From DATMER01 sp034667225 (GTDB lineage Bacteria; Acidobacteriota; Thermoanaerobaculia; Multivoradales; UBA5704): a stretch of DNA of 64,000 nt. A program made the translations under genes and the position numbers. This document shows, piece after piece, positions 32,898 to 42,827 of this stretch (position 1 is its first letter; each line of letters opens with the position of its first letter). The DNA is taken from positions 62,001 through 126,000 of the forward strand of contig JAXDKG010000004.1 in NCBI GenBank assembly GCA_034667225.1. The letters run 5' to 3'. The notes beneath the pieces were generated by a model. That model searched no databases. It saw nothing but the letters and a program-made list of their open reading frames with translations, and was not told the origin of the DNA.

Positions 32898-34111
32898 CAG
32901 GCCGTAGCCCTCTTGAGGATGTCCGCCGGGTAGCGCTCCAGGGCGCGCAGCACCGGAGCCAGGCTGGAGAGCACCGCGAGCAGGAGCCCGAGCATGGCGG
33001 CGAACGGGATGAGGAGAGGCACCCAGTCGACCTGGACGCCGAGCACACCGCTGCCCAGCAGCCGGCCGGCCACGAGCCCGGCCGAGCCCCCGGCGAGCCC
33101 GCCAAGGAGACCCAGCAGCGCCGCCTCGCTCAGGAAGAAGAGCACCACCCGCTGCCGGGCCGCGCCGATGGCGATCATCAGCCCGGCCTCCAGCCGCCGC
33201 TCCATCACCGTCGCGGTCATGGCCGCGGTCACTCCGACCGCGGCACCCGCCAGGGCCACGCCGGCCAGGACGATCAGAATCCCGCGCAACCGGCCAAGCA
33301 CGTCCGCGGTGGCTCCGGTCACGCCGTAGACCACGCTCGCCCGTCCCTCGGGCACCGCCTCGTTGATCTGGAAGGCGATGGACGAGGGGTAGGCCGTGCA
33401 GTACCAGGCCTCGTACTCCTCCGGGGTCATCCGCCGCGGATCGCGAGCAGTGTTCGCCGGGGTTTTCTCCGGGTTGGTGAGGGCGAAGACCTCGGCACGG
33501 GTGAAGCCGGTCCTGCCCGCGAGGCGCTGGACCACCGGCAGCGGCGCGAACGCCTCTTCCTCTTCGGCCCCGCCGCTGGTCAGCAAGCCGGTCACCAGCA
33601 AACTTTCAGTCCGGCCTCCCAGCGCCGTCTCGATCCGGCTGCCGGGCCGGACTCCCAGCCTCTGGGCAAGCCGGCGGCCGACCGCCACCTCGGCCTCGCC
33701 GTCCCGCGGCCAGCGGCCCTCGACCCGCAGGGTCGGACGGGTGCGGGGAAGGCCGGTGCGCCAGCCGGGCTCCAGCTCATAATTGAACCAGGTCCCCACG
33801 AGAGGCGCCACCCGGTCCCCGGTCCGCACGCGCAGGGAGTAGAGCGGCGCCAGGGCGATGATGTTGTTGCGCCAGAAGATCTTGCGCACCAGGGCCAGGC
33901 TCGGCTCCGGCAGGGTCTCCCGGCCCGGGTTCGGAGCGAGTTGGAGGTTGGCCCCGTAGGACCCCATCTCCGCGGCCAGCCGGTCGCCGGAGGCCAGCAC
34001 CACCTCGGCGAGTGCGGTCGCTCCGAGCGTCCCGAGCGCCACGGCCGTTACGGCCAGCAGCTTTCTGCGGGTGCCCCGGCGTAGCGACTCGGCGAGCAGG
34101 CGGACGTACAT
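32897..34111 (-). CDS. FtsX/MacB-like ABC permease 1 of the iron operon
   Basis: 404 residues. An N-terminal helix (LLAVTAVALGTLGATALAEV) is followed by a periplasmic MacB_PCD-type domain (about residues 35-270) and three C-terminal helices (GILIVLAGVALAGAAVGVTA, ERRLEAGLMIAIGAARQRVV region, and the final helix near VPLLIPFAAMLGLLLAVLSS). The ATG follows the FTR1 stop by three bases. With permease 2 and the ATPase-DtxR protein it should form one complex. By analogy with Campylobacter it may move iron, a reductant or an iron-binding protein partner; the P19-type protein itself is not encoded here. Confidence 0.85.
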   Translation of the reverse strand: MYVRLLAESLRRGTRRKLLAVTAVALGTLGATALAEVVLASGDRLAAEMGSYGANLQLAPNPGRETLPEPSLALVRKIFWRNNIIALAPLYSLRVRTGDRVAPLVGTWFNYELEPGWRTGLPRTRPTLRVEGRWPRDGEAEVAVGRRLAQRLGVRPGSRIETALGGRTESLLVTGLLTSGGAEEEEAFAPLPVVQRLAGRTGFTRAEVFALTNPEKTPANTARDPRRMTPEEYEAWYCTAYPSSIAFQINEAVPEGRASVVYGVTGATADVLGRLRGILIVLAGVALAGAAVGVTAAMTATVMERRLEAGLMIAIGAARQRVVLFFLSEAALLGLLGGLAGGSAGLVAGRLLGSGVLGVQVDWVPLLIPFAAMLGLLLAVLSSLAPVLRALERYPADILKRATA

Positions 34112-34114
34112 GCG

Positions 34115-35413
34115 CTACTCCGCGGCTCCCATGTGACCGGCGTGCGCTCCGGCGGTCTGGAACAGGCTGGAGCCCGCGGCCAGATCGGACGCAGCCAGAA
34201 CGAGCTCGTTGCCCACGACCCGGGACTTGAGCGGCACCGGGTTGCACCCGCCCGACTGCCCGATCGAAGGGGTGTAGATGGCCGAGCCGCAGTGCAGGCA
34301 GGTCACCGTCGGCCCCTCCTGGTAGTAGCCCTTCGGGCCGCAGATCAGACAGGAGTCGAAGGCCGTCGCGATCGGCCCTTTCTCCTCGACCGGGATGGCG
34401 ATGAAACGCACGGGCTTGCCCTCTACCGTCGTCTGGAAACGCTGCAAAGCCAGCCCCTGGAACGTGGAGAGCGGGATGCGCACCTGGCCGTCCGCCCCCA
34501 CCTCGACCGGCGTGGCCGGCGAGAGCGAGACCGGCGGCTGGGCATAGACGAAGCTCAGGCCCAGCACCGCCAGGATGATCAGGCCGAGAACGGCGCCGAA
34601 CGTCCGCGCCCGAGCCTGCCGCCGGGCCTGCGCCCGCTCCAGGCGAGCCGCCGCCCCTTCTCCGGCCGGCTGCGCCTCGCGCACCTTGCCGGGGATCAGG
34701 AACATGAGGAGAGGCAGCGCCACCACCGCGGCGATGAAGAAAAATTCGTTCTGAACCAGCGGCCCGATCGTCGCCATGGTCCCAGGCGTCGCCGGCAGCC
34801 AGCCCGCCTCGGACAGCTCGTGGTACCCGTTGATCAGGAGCTGGATCACGAAGATCCCCAGTGCGATGCCGGTGATCTTGAAGAACCGCCCCAGATCGAT
34901 GCGCAGGCTCCCGCGCACGAAGAGCACGCCGAACAAGACCGCGGCCGAGAGCCCGATGAGGACTCCCAGGCTGGCCATCAGCCCGCTCGTGGTCAGGGAG
35001 AGGGCAGACAGGAATAGCACCGTCTCCACTCCCTCGCGGAAGACCATCAGGAAGGTGAACAGGAACAGGCCGAGCGCGACCGACCCGGCCCGCTCGCCCG
35101 AGAGGATGCGCGAGAGCGACCCCTTCATCTCACCGGAGAGCGAGTGGGAGTGCCGCCACATCCAGACCATCATGCTGCCTACGATGATCGCCGAGCCGAG
35201 ATAGAGGATCCCCTCGAACACCTCCTCGTTGACCGCCCACCTGTAGAGCAGCCACGCGCCGGCCAGGCTCGCCAGGACGGCGGTCCCGATCCCCGCCCAG
35301 ACCGCGCCGAGATGGCGCTCGTACCCCTCGCGGCGGAGGAAGGCCACGATGATCCCCACGACCAGGGCGGCCTCGACCCCCTCGCGCAGCGTCACGACCA
35401 GGGCTTCAAACAC
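34115..35413 (-). CDS. FTR1-type iron permease fused to a DUF2318 domain
   Basis: 432 residues from GTG at 35413, overlapping the fur stop by eight bases. Residues 1-270 are an FTR1/EfeU-type permease with seven membrane helices and the two iron-binding REGxE motifs (TLREGVEAALVV near the start, MVFREGVETVLF in the middle). After a linker, one more helix leads to a periplasmic DUF2318 domain with two Cys pairs, CLICGPKGYY and CLHCGSAIY, and a GGCNPVP segment that probably bind metal. FTR1 permeases take up ferric iron, usually after oxidation or reduction by a partner. The fusion brings a cysteine-rich electron or metal site to the permease. Confidence 0.92.
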   Translation of the reverse strand: MFEALVVTLREGVEAALVVGIIVAFLRREGYERHLGAVWAGIGTAVLASLAGAWLLYRWAVNEEVFEGILYLGSAIIVGSMMVWMWRHSHSLSGEMKGSLSRILSGERAGSVALGLFLFTFLMVFREGVETVLFLSALSLTTSGLMASLGVLIGLSAAVLFGVLFVRGSLRIDLGRFFKITGIALGIFVIQLLINGYHELSEAGWLPATPGTMATIGPLVQNEFFFIAAVVALPLLMFLIPGKVREAQPAGEGAAARLERAQARRQARARTFGAVLGLIILAVLGLSFVYAQPPVSLSPATPVEVGADGQVRIPLSTFQGLALQRFQTTVEGKPVRFIAIPVEEKGPIATAFDSCLICGPKGYYQEGPTVTCLHCGSAIYTPSIGQSGGCNPVPLKSRVVGNELVLAASDLAAGSSLFQTAGAHAGHMGAAE

Positions 35414-35891
35414 GGGCGATGGCTCCTTCCTTGAGCGCAGCCGGCATAGCCGGCTGCGCTCCTGCGCAGTCGTTGCAGAGCCCGCTGATCTGCAGCGTGT
35501 GGCGCGAGGCCTGGAACCCGTGCGCCCGGCAGATCTCCGCCTGGAGAGCGACGATGCCAGGGCTCACGAACTCCACCACCCGGCCGCAGACGGTGCAGAC
35601 CAGGTGGTCGTGATGCTGGCCGCCATGGACGTGCTCGTAGAGGAACCGGTCGCGGCCCAGGCGCTGTTTGCGGACCAGACCGCAGTCCACCAGCAGGTCC
35701 AGGTTGCGGTACACCGTGGCGCGGGAGATCTTCAGGTCGCGGGTCTTCATGGCCGCGAGCAGCTCTTCCGCGTCAATGTGCTTGTGCTGCGCGAAGATCT
35801 CCTCGAACAGCGCGAGCCGCTCCTGGGTGACACGGAGGCCCCGGCTGCGCAAGAATTGGAGGAAGCGATCGCGCTCACGGGCGTCGGGCAT
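35406..35891 (-). CDS. fur: Fur family metal-responsive repressor
   Basis: 161 residues. The N-terminal winged helix contains LRVTQERLALFEEIF and SRATVYRNLDLLVDCGLV; the dimerisation domain carries the metal residues GGQHHDHLVCTVCGRVVEF and a final CNDC for structural zinc. Fur with Fe2+ represses iron genes. It heads a nine-gene operon and has a Fur-box-like palindrome 20 bases upstream of its start, so autoregulation is very likely. The context (FTR1 permease directly behind) supports an iron role over zinc (Zur) or peroxide (PerR). Confidence 0.92.
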   Translation of the reverse strand: MPDARERDRFLQFLRSRGLRVTQERLALFEEIFAQHKHIDAEELLAAMKTRDLKISRATVYRNLDLLVDCGLVRKQRLGRDRFLYEHVHGGQHHDHLVCTVCGRVVEFVSPGIVALQAEICRAHGFQASRHTLQISGLCNDCAGAQPAMPAALKEGAIARV

Positions 35892-35910
35892 GGTGGCTCT
35901 GAATCCTTGT

Positions 35911-35925
35911 TGAGAATCAGTCTCA
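35911..35925. promoter_or_regulatory. Fur-box-like palindrome upstream of fur
   Basis: TGAGAATCAGTCTCA is a perfect five-base dyad (TGAGA/TCTCA) with a five-base centre, within the AT-rich context TTGTTGAGAATCAGTCTCAG. It resembles the TGAGAATNANTCTCA form of Fur boxes. It sits 20 bases before the fur ATG on the minus strand, where repression of the whole operon would be effective. Confidence 0.75.
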
Positions 35926-36058
35926 GTTTCCAGGATTCATTCTGGACCGATTTGGTCCGGTTTGTCAACGGGCTGGTGCTAGACTCTCTCCGCCCTTAAG
36001 GCTCTCCGCAATAGGTACGGAAGATGCACTGTTTTCCGCGCTTGAAGGAGCTGGCCGT

Positions 36059-36457
36059 ATGAGCGTACCCGAAAGATATCCTCAACCCCTGGAAAGCTCA
36101 CCGCCGAGGGAGGACGCGCCTCCGCAGCCGGGCCCCATCGCGGTTCCACCCATCGCGGAAGAGCCCCACGTCCGCCGGCGGAGGCCGCACCGGCCGCTGC
36201 CGCTCTGGCTGCGGATCCTAGTCCTGCTGGTCGGCTGGATCGTGCTGCTGGTGGGAGTCGCGGGCCTGGTGCTGCCCGGCATCCAGGGGATCGCCACGAT
36301 CGCGATCGGTGCCGCGATCCTCTCCGTGGCGAGCGAGCTCGCCTACGAATGGATGCGCAAGAGCCTCAGGCGGTGGCCGAAGGTCTGGGACCGGGTGGAG
36401 AGGTTCCGCGACCGCATCTACGACAAGCTGCAGGACATGGTGCACCGCAAGAAGTAA
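36059..36457 (+). CDS. Small membrane protein of the PGPGW type
   Basis: 132 residues. A Pro-rich cytoplasmic N-terminus (~55 residues) and a basic RRRRPHRP stretch precede two membrane helices (LRILVLLVGWIVLLVGVAGLV and IQGIATIAIGAAILSVASELA) linked by LPGIQG, like the P-G-P-G-W family of small transmembrane proteins. A charged amphipathic C-terminus follows (KSLRRWPKVWDRVERFRDRIY). Function unknown. It stands alone, divergent from fur and convergent with gltA. Confidence 0.7.
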   Translation: MSVPERYPQPLESSPPREDAPPQPGPIAVPPIAEEPHVRRRRPHRPLPLWLRILVLLVGWIVLLVGVAGLVLPGIQGIATIAIGAAILSVASELAYEWMRKSLRRWPKVWDRVERFRDRIYDKLQDMVHRKK

Positions 36458-36460
36458 GGA

Positions 36461-36478
36461 GGGAGGGCAAGCCCTCCC
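36461..36478. terminator. Short palindrome between convergent genes, possible two-way terminator
   Basis: GGGAGGGC and GCCCTCCC (36461-36468, 36471-36478) form a perfect eight-base stem with only two bases between, so four bases or more must open as a loop. It lies between the ends of the membrane-protein gene and gltA. No T-run flanks it on either side. Confidence 0.35.
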
Positions 36479-36497
36479 CCACATCCTGACATCCTGA

Positions 36498-37829
<1,332 letters not shown>

Positions 37830-37936
37830 TTCGGGTCTCCCTAAGAGGTCGTCCCAGGCCGCGAAAGGACCTGTGGCGCCGTGGCGATTGTATCGCCCGC
37901 CGGATCGGGGGTGCAAGAAAGGCGCCTCCGATCCGT

Positions 37937-39127
37937 TCAGAGCTCCCGCAGCGCCGCAGCCACCGGCATGCGCGCCGCCCGGATCGCAGGGGGGAGGCCG
38001 CCGATGAGGCCCATGAGCAGCGACCAGACGATCCCCTGGACGAGCAGCACGGGGGTGACCGCGAAAGCGAAGGCGACCTGGCTGAAGCTCGACCAGTTGA
38101 GCGTCGCGGCCTGGTAGCCATCGAAGGCAAGATAGGCCAGCCCGGCGCCGATCGCTCCGCCGGCGACCGCGAGCACCAGCGACTCGGCCACCACTGAGAG
38201 CACCACTGGCCCGCTGCTGAAGCCAAGGGCACGCAGCGTGGCAATCTCGCGGCTGCGTGCCGAGACGGCCGAGTACATGGTGTTGAGGGCGCCGAACACG
38301 GCGCCGATCGCCATCAGCCCGGCGATGACCTTCCCCAGGCCCGTGATGATCGAGTACAGGATCTCCGACTGCTCGGCATAGTAGTCCGTCTCCCGGACCA
38401 CCTTGACGTCCAGCCGCGGATCGGCGGTCAGAGCGTCCTTGAAACGGTCGAACTCCTGCGGCGACTCGAGCTTCGCATAGACCGACTGGAAACTGTTGCC
38501 CCGCCGGTAGACCGGCTGGAGCACCCCGGCGTCGCACCAGATCTCCGACTCGGCGATAGAGCCATCGGCCTTGAAGATGCCAACCACCCTCCATGTGGCT
38601 TGGCCCGAGCGTACCGTCGCCCCGAGATCGAGCCCCTTGAACTCGGTGGCCGCGGCCCGGCCGACGATGACCTCGTTGGTCCCCTCGCGAAAACGTCGGC
38701 CTTCGACGACCTCCACCTCGCCGCGCACCTTGTAGGCGCCCGACTGAATGCCGCGCAAGGGTACGTTGGCGAAGGTGCCGGTCGAACGCTTCGGCAGGTC
38801 GATGATGACGTAGAGCTCGGCCGAGGCGGCCGGCACTGTGCCCGTCCGCAGCACGCCCGGAGCCTCCGCGATGATCCGGGTGGCGTCGCGCGCGAGGCCG
38901 CTCGTCATTTCGGTATCGCTCCCCGAGCGCAGCACGATCGCCGTGTCGGGCGAGCCGGCCGCGGTCATGGTCTTGCGGAACCCTTCGGCGATCGACAGCA
39001 CGGCGACGAGGACAGCCACCACGCCGGCAACCCCGAAGACGGTGGCGAGCGACGCGCCGCGACGCTGGCCGATGGTGCGCAGGTTGAGCCCGGTGACGGC
39101 AAAGACCTGTGAGAGCCAGTGGAGCAT
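37937..39127 (-). CDS. MacB/LolC-type ABC permease (second of pair)
   Basis: 396 residues. N-terminal helix (ASLATVFGVAGVVAVLVAVLS), periplasmic MacB_PCD domain (about residues 45-240), then FtsX helices: LGKVIAGLMAIGAVFGALNTMY with SARSREIATLRALGFSSG, LAVAGGAIGAGLAYLAF and the final pair. It begins three bases after the partner permease and ends the adaptor-ATPase-permease-permease operon. The pair probably forms a heterodimer exporting a hydrophobic or peptide substrate. Confidence 0.88.
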   Translation of the reverse strand: MLHWLSQVFAVTGLNLRTIGQRRGASLATVFGVAGVVAVLVAVLSIAEGFRKTMTAAGSPDTAIVLRSGSDTEMTSGLARDATRIIAEAPGVLRTGTVPAASAELYVIIDLPKRSTGTFANVPLRGIQSGAYKVRGEVEVVEGRRFREGTNEVIVGRAAATEFKGLDLGATVRSGQATWRVVGIFKADGSIAESEIWCDAGVLQPVYRRGNSFQSVYAKLESPQEFDRFKDALTADPRLDVKVVRETDYYAEQSEILYSIITGLGKVIAGLMAIGAVFGALNTMYSAVSARSREIATLRALGFSSGPVVLSVVAESLVLAVAGGAIGAGLAYLAFDGYQAATLNWSSFSQVAFAFAVTPVLLVQGIVWSLLMGLIGGLPPAIRAARMPVAAALREL

Positions 39128-39130
39128 GAT

Positions 39131-40291
39131 TCAAACCCTCCGTAGGGCGTCGACGATGCGCAGACGCATCGCCTGCATGGCCGGCGGCAACCCGGTGGCG
39201 ATACCGAGGAGCAGCGCCAGAGCTGCGCCCAGAGCCAACTTGCCACCCGGCAGGTAGAAGAGCGGGAGGAACCCGCCCGTGGGATCGCCCATTCCGGTGA
39301 TCATCCCCCAGGCAAGCGCCAGCCCCAGGGCTCCGCCCAACACGGCGAGGAAACACGACTCTGCGAGCACCAGGCCGAGCACCTGGCCATGGCTGAATCC
39401 CAGGGTCTTGAGCACCGCCAGCTCGTTGGTGCGCTCGCGCACCGACTGCGCCACGGTATTGCCGGCCACCAGCAGGATGGTGAAAAAGACGGCCGACAAC
39501 ACACCGGCAATGATGGTGCCGATGCTCCCCACCTGATTGGCGAACGACTGGGCCATCGCCTTCTCGGTCTGGGTCTTGGTCTCGGCCGGCGAGTTGGCAA
39601 ACAGGCCGTCGATCTGGGAAGAGAGCTCGGCAGCGCGGGCCGGATCGGCGATACGGACGATATACCAGCCCACCAGGCCGAAGTCGCCGCCCCGCGCCAC
39701 TTCGTTCAGGTAGTCGTAGTGGAAGTACATACTGGACTCGTCGGTCCCCTTCTTCTCGCCGTGGTAGATCCCGGAGACGTTGAACTCCCACGCAGAGCCG
39801 TCCGGCTTGCGGAAGATGGTCCCCTTGAGCGGGATCTTGTCCCCCAACTTCCAGCCGTACCGCTCAGCGGTGACACGGCCGATGATGGCGCCGGTGCGGT
39901 CCGCCTGCCAGGCCTTCATCTGGTCCTCCGGCAGGATGAACTCGGAGTAGATGTCGAAGAACGTGTCGCTGTCCACCGCCATCTGGGCGAACTTGGTGTT
40001 CTTCTGGTCCTTGTAGATGCCCCCGAACCAGGTCAGGTGGCTCACCAGCTCGACCCCCTCCATGGCCGCAATGCGCGCCTGGTACGAGATGGGCAGCAAC
40101 TGGATGAACGTCATCTTGTGCATGACCATCAGGCGGTCGGCGCCGGATACGTCGACGCCCATGCTGAACGCCTTCTCGATTGCCCCCAGGTAGCCGAAGA
40201 GCACGAAGGCGACCACGATCGACAAGATCGTGAAGATCGTGCGCACCTTGCGCCGCTTCAGGTTGCTCCAGATCAGCGGGAAGAACTTCAT
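39131..40291 (-). CDS. MacB/LolC-type ABC permease (first of pair)
   Basis: 386 residues. MKFFPLIWSNLKRRKVRTIFTILSIVVAFVLFG is the typical start of this family: amphipathic stretch then first helix. A periplasmic domain (residues ~45-255) precedes the helices IGTIIAGVLSAVFFTILLVAG, ERTNELAVLKTLGFSHGQVLG, LAVLGGALGLALAWGM and the last one. Its start overlaps the ATPase stop by four bases, a sign of coupled synthesis. The nearest functional relatives are MacB-like and LolC/E-like exporters; the substrate cannot be read from sequence. Confidence 0.88.
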   Translation of the reverse strand: MKFFPLIWSNLKRRKVRTIFTILSIVVAFVLFGYLGAIEKAFSMGVDVSGADRLMVMHKMTFIQLLPISYQARIAAMEGVELVSHLTWFGGIYKDQKNTKFAQMAVDSDTFFDIYSEFILPEDQMKAWQADRTGAIIGRVTAERYGWKLGDKIPLKGTIFRKPDGSAWEFNVSGIYHGEKKGTDESSMYFHYDYLNEVARGGDFGLVGWYIVRIADPARAAELSSQIDGLFANSPAETKTQTEKAMAQSFANQVGSIGTIIAGVLSAVFFTILLVAGNTVAQSVRERTNELAVLKTLGFSHGQVLGLVLAESCFLAVLGGALGLALAWGMITGMGDPTGGFLPLFYLPGGKLALGAALALLLGIATGLPPAMQAMRLRIVDALRRV

Positions 40292-40977
40292 GCCGCCGCC
40301 TCCTGCGTGAGAGCGCCCTTGTCGAGGTGGAGCGTGCGCCTGGCCCGCGCCGCGGCGTGCGGGTCGTGGGTGACCATGACGATCGTCTTGCCGTGCTCGC
40401 GGTTGAGCGCCTGGAGGAGATCCAGGATCTCGTCGCCGGACTTCCTGTCAAGATCGCCCGTGGGCTCGTCGCAGAGCAGCAGAGTCGGATCGGTGACGAT
40501 GGCGCGCGCGATACCTACGCGCTGCTCCTGGCCGCCCGAGAGCTGGCGCGGGTAGTGCCCTGCCCGGTCCTCGAGCCCCACCATCGCCAGGGCCGTGGCC
40601 ACGTGCTTCCGGCGCTCCGACTTGGACAGGTGGGTCAGGAGCAGCGGCAGCTCCACGTTGCGCTCCGCGGTCAGCACGGGCAGCAGGTTGTAGAACTGGA
40701 ACACGAACCCGATATGGCGCGCCCGCCACTGCGCGAGCTTGCCCTCGGACAACCGGTCGATCGGCTCGCCGGCCACGATCACCGAGCCCTGCGTCGGCTT
40801 GTCGAGCCCGCCGATCAGATTGAGCAGCGTGCTCTTGCCCGACCCCGAAGGACCCATCAGGGCCAGGAAGTCCCCCTTGGGGACCTCCAGGCTCAGGCCG
40901 CTCAGGATATCGAGCCGTTCCCCGCCGCGGTGATACACCTTGTGGACGTCCCTGACCTGCACCAAAGCATCCGACAT
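40288..40977 (-). CDS. MacB/LolD-type ABC transporter ATPase
   Basis: 229 residues from ATG at 40977-40975 (MSDALVQVRDVHKVY). Complete ATPase: Walker A GPSGSGKST, Q-loop FVFQFYNLLP, signature LSGGQEQRV, Walker B LLLCDEPTGDLD, switch VTHDPHA. This subfamily always works with FtsX-like permeases, which are encoded next. It starts 31 bases after the adaptor gene. Confidence 0.93.
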   Translation of the reverse strand: MSDALVQVRDVHKVYHRGGERLDILSGLSLEVPKGDFLALMGPSGSGKSTLLNLIGGLDKPTQGSVIVAGEPIDRLSEGKLAQWRARHIGFVFQFYNLLPVLTAERNVELPLLLTHLSKSERRKHVATALAMVGLEDRAGHYPRQLSGGQEQRVGIARAIVTDPTLLLCDEPTGDLDRKSGDEILDLLQALNREHGKTIVMVTHDPHAAARARRTLHLDKGALTQEAAA

Positions 40978-41008
40978 GTCATGCCTCCTCGTGAGATCCG
41001 GAACCGGA

Positions 41009-42247
41009 TCAGGACTCCTTGCGTACCTTGACCTTGTGACCTTCCGCGAGCTGCTCGGGACCTTCGACCACGACCTGCTCGCCAACGGAGAGGCCGGACT
41101 CCACCTCCATCTCCTCGCCCGACGCCGTACCGGTCTTGATCGCCCGGCGCTCCACGTGATCGCCCTGGACGACGAAGACGTGCGGCGTACCCCCGCCCTG
41201 GCGGACGGCTGCCCGGGGAATCAGCACCCGCGGCTTGGATTCCACTGCCTGCGCGCCCTCCCGCTCCTCGCCCAGGAACGAGACCTTGACCCCCATATCA
41301 GGCAGGATGCGCCGGTCTAACTGATCGAAAGCCAGGCGGACCTTGACCGTCGCCTTCTGGCGGTCGGCGGCCGGAACGGTCGTGATGACCCCGGCCGGAA
41401 TCTCCCACTCTGGATAGGCATCCAGCACGGCCACCGCCCGCTGACCGTCGCGCACGCGGTTGATGTAGGCCTCGTTGACGTCGACCTCGATCTCCAGCGA
41501 TTTCATGTCGACCAGCGTGCAGATGCCGGTGCGGGTGAAGCCGCCGCCGGCCGACACCGGGGAGATCATCTCGCCGGGCTGCGCGTCCTTGGAGATGGCC
41601 ACGCCCGAGAAAGGCGCACGGATGACCGCGTCCTCAATGCTCTGGCGGTAGAGCGCGACCTGACGCCGGGCGACCTCGGCATCCTGGCGCTGGACCTCCA
41701 GGCGGGCGGCGAGCGAGTCGACCTCGGCATCGGCCGTGTCGCTCTGGGCCTTGGTGGTGATCCCCTTCTCGCCGAGCTCGCGCATGCGCCTCTGGTTGAG
41801 CTTCGCCTCGCGCAAGCGGACCTCGATCTCCTGCAGCGCGCGCTGCGACGAGGAGGCCTGGGCCTCGGACAGGGCGAGCTGCTTGCGCGCCGTCACATCG
41901 TCCAGGCGGGCGAGGATCTGCCCCTCGCGGACCGCCATCCCCTCCTCCACATTGATCTCGGTCACCTTGCCCGTGACCTTGGACGAGACCGTGGCCTGAC
42001 GCCGCGCCGTGACGTAGCCGGATGCATCGAGCACCGCGCCGGCCGCCGCTCCGGAAGAGACGGCGCGGGCGGTCGCGGTGCGCACCTCGGCCGCCCGCGG
42101 CAGCTTGAGCCAGGCCCAGGCGCCACCCGCCAAGACGAGCAACACCACCGCGAGAGAAAGCCAGAGCTTCCAACCGGGGCCCTGGCGGTTCTCCGTCCCG
42201 CTGCGATCGATGCGCAGCCCTTCGAGCGAGGGTTTTTCGGAAGTCAT
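41009..42247 (-). CDS. Periplasmic adaptor (membrane fusion) protein, MacA/HlyD type
   Basis: 412 residues. One N-terminal membrane helix (LWLSLAVVLLVLAGGAWAWL), the lipoyl half-motif GYVTARRQATVSSKVTGKV, a coiled-coil hairpin (about residues 110-200, Gln/Glu/Arg rich) and the second half-motif VIRAPFSGVAISKDAQPGEM, followed by beta-barrel and membrane-proximal domains. It is the first gene of a four-gene efflux operon and should bridge the MacB-like permeases to an outer-membrane channel that is not encoded here. Confidence 0.92.
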   Translation of the reverse strand: MTSEKPSLEGLRIDRSGTENRQGPGWKLWLSLAVVLLVLAGGAWAWLKLPRAAEVRTATARAVSSGAAAGAVLDASGYVTARRQATVSSKVTGKVTEINVEEGMAVREGQILARLDDVTARKQLALSEAQASSSQRALQEIEVRLREAKLNQRRMRELGEKGITTKAQSDTADAEVDSLAARLEVQRQDAEVARRQVALYRQSIEDAVIRAPFSGVAISKDAQPGEMISPVSAGGGFTRTGICTLVDMKSLEIEVDVNEAYINRVRDGQRAVAVLDAYPEWEIPAGVITTVPAADRQKATVKVRLAFDQLDRRILPDMGVKVSFLGEEREGAQAVESKPRVLIPRAAVRQGGGTPHVFVVQGDHVERRAIKTGTASGEEMEVESGLSVGEQVVVEGPEQLAEGHKVKVRKES

Positions 42248-42362
42248 TGTCCGTCCTTGATGTGCCGCGTCAACGGTACTGGCAACATTGGATAGCTACG
42301 TCACAGTGCGGCAAAGGTTTCGTACCGGCACGCAGCGTTCAAGCTTTGAATTCTACCAGAAT

Positions 42363-42743
42363 TTACGCCTCATATACGGCGCAGGCAGTGTCGTTCTCCC
42401 AGACTTCGACACGGGTGACGCGGACGCGCTCCTGGTCCGCCATCCGGCGGGCGACCTCGGCGAACACGTACTCGCTGAACAGCTCGGCCGTGGTGTTGCG
42501 CTGGTCGAACGGGGGGATGTCGTTCATCACCCGGTGGTCGAACGGTCCGAGGATCTCCTGCATCATCTCCTTGAGGTCCGCGAAGTCGAGGACCATCCCC
42601 AGCTCGTCCAGCCGCTCCGCCTTCAGGTGGACCCGCACCCGGTAGTTGTGGCCATGCAGGTTCTGGCACCCGCGCGTGTGCCCCCGGATGGCATGAGCGG
42701 CGGAGAACGTGAAGTCCTTGAAGATCGTATGCATGGCCGCCAT
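42363..42743 (-). CDS. queD: 6-carboxytetrahydropterin synthase QueD
   Basis: 126 residues from ATG at 42743 (an ATG nine bases later is equally possible). The enzyme forms 6-carboxytetrahydropterin in queuosine biosynthesis. Zinc ligands: His17 in FSAAHAI and His30/His32 in NLHGHNY; the catalytic Cys26 has the QueD spacing (CQNLHGH). DFADLK and the later DHRVMND block follow the family pattern. It ends in ENDTACAVYEA. No other queuosine gene is nearby; it is divergent from the CHAT-domain gene. Confidence 0.92.
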   Translation of the reverse strand: MAAMHTIFKDFTFSAAHAIRGHTRGCQNLHGHNYRVRVHLKAERLDELGMVLDFADLKEMMQEILGPFDHRVMNDIPPFDQRNTTAELFSEYVFAEVARRMADQERVRVTRVEVWENDTACAVYEA

Positions 42744-42827
42744 CGTGTCGTTACCAGGCGCGATTCTTTCACAGACTCCCGCCTCCGGACTCAACAAAAG
42801 TGTGACGCCGGGTGTCTCAGGGGGGCA

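Noticed and set aside
35406..35891. Zur or PerR instead of Fur
   Set aside because: Possible from sequence alone, but the operon (FTR1, DtxR-type sensor) and the upstream palindrome favour iron.
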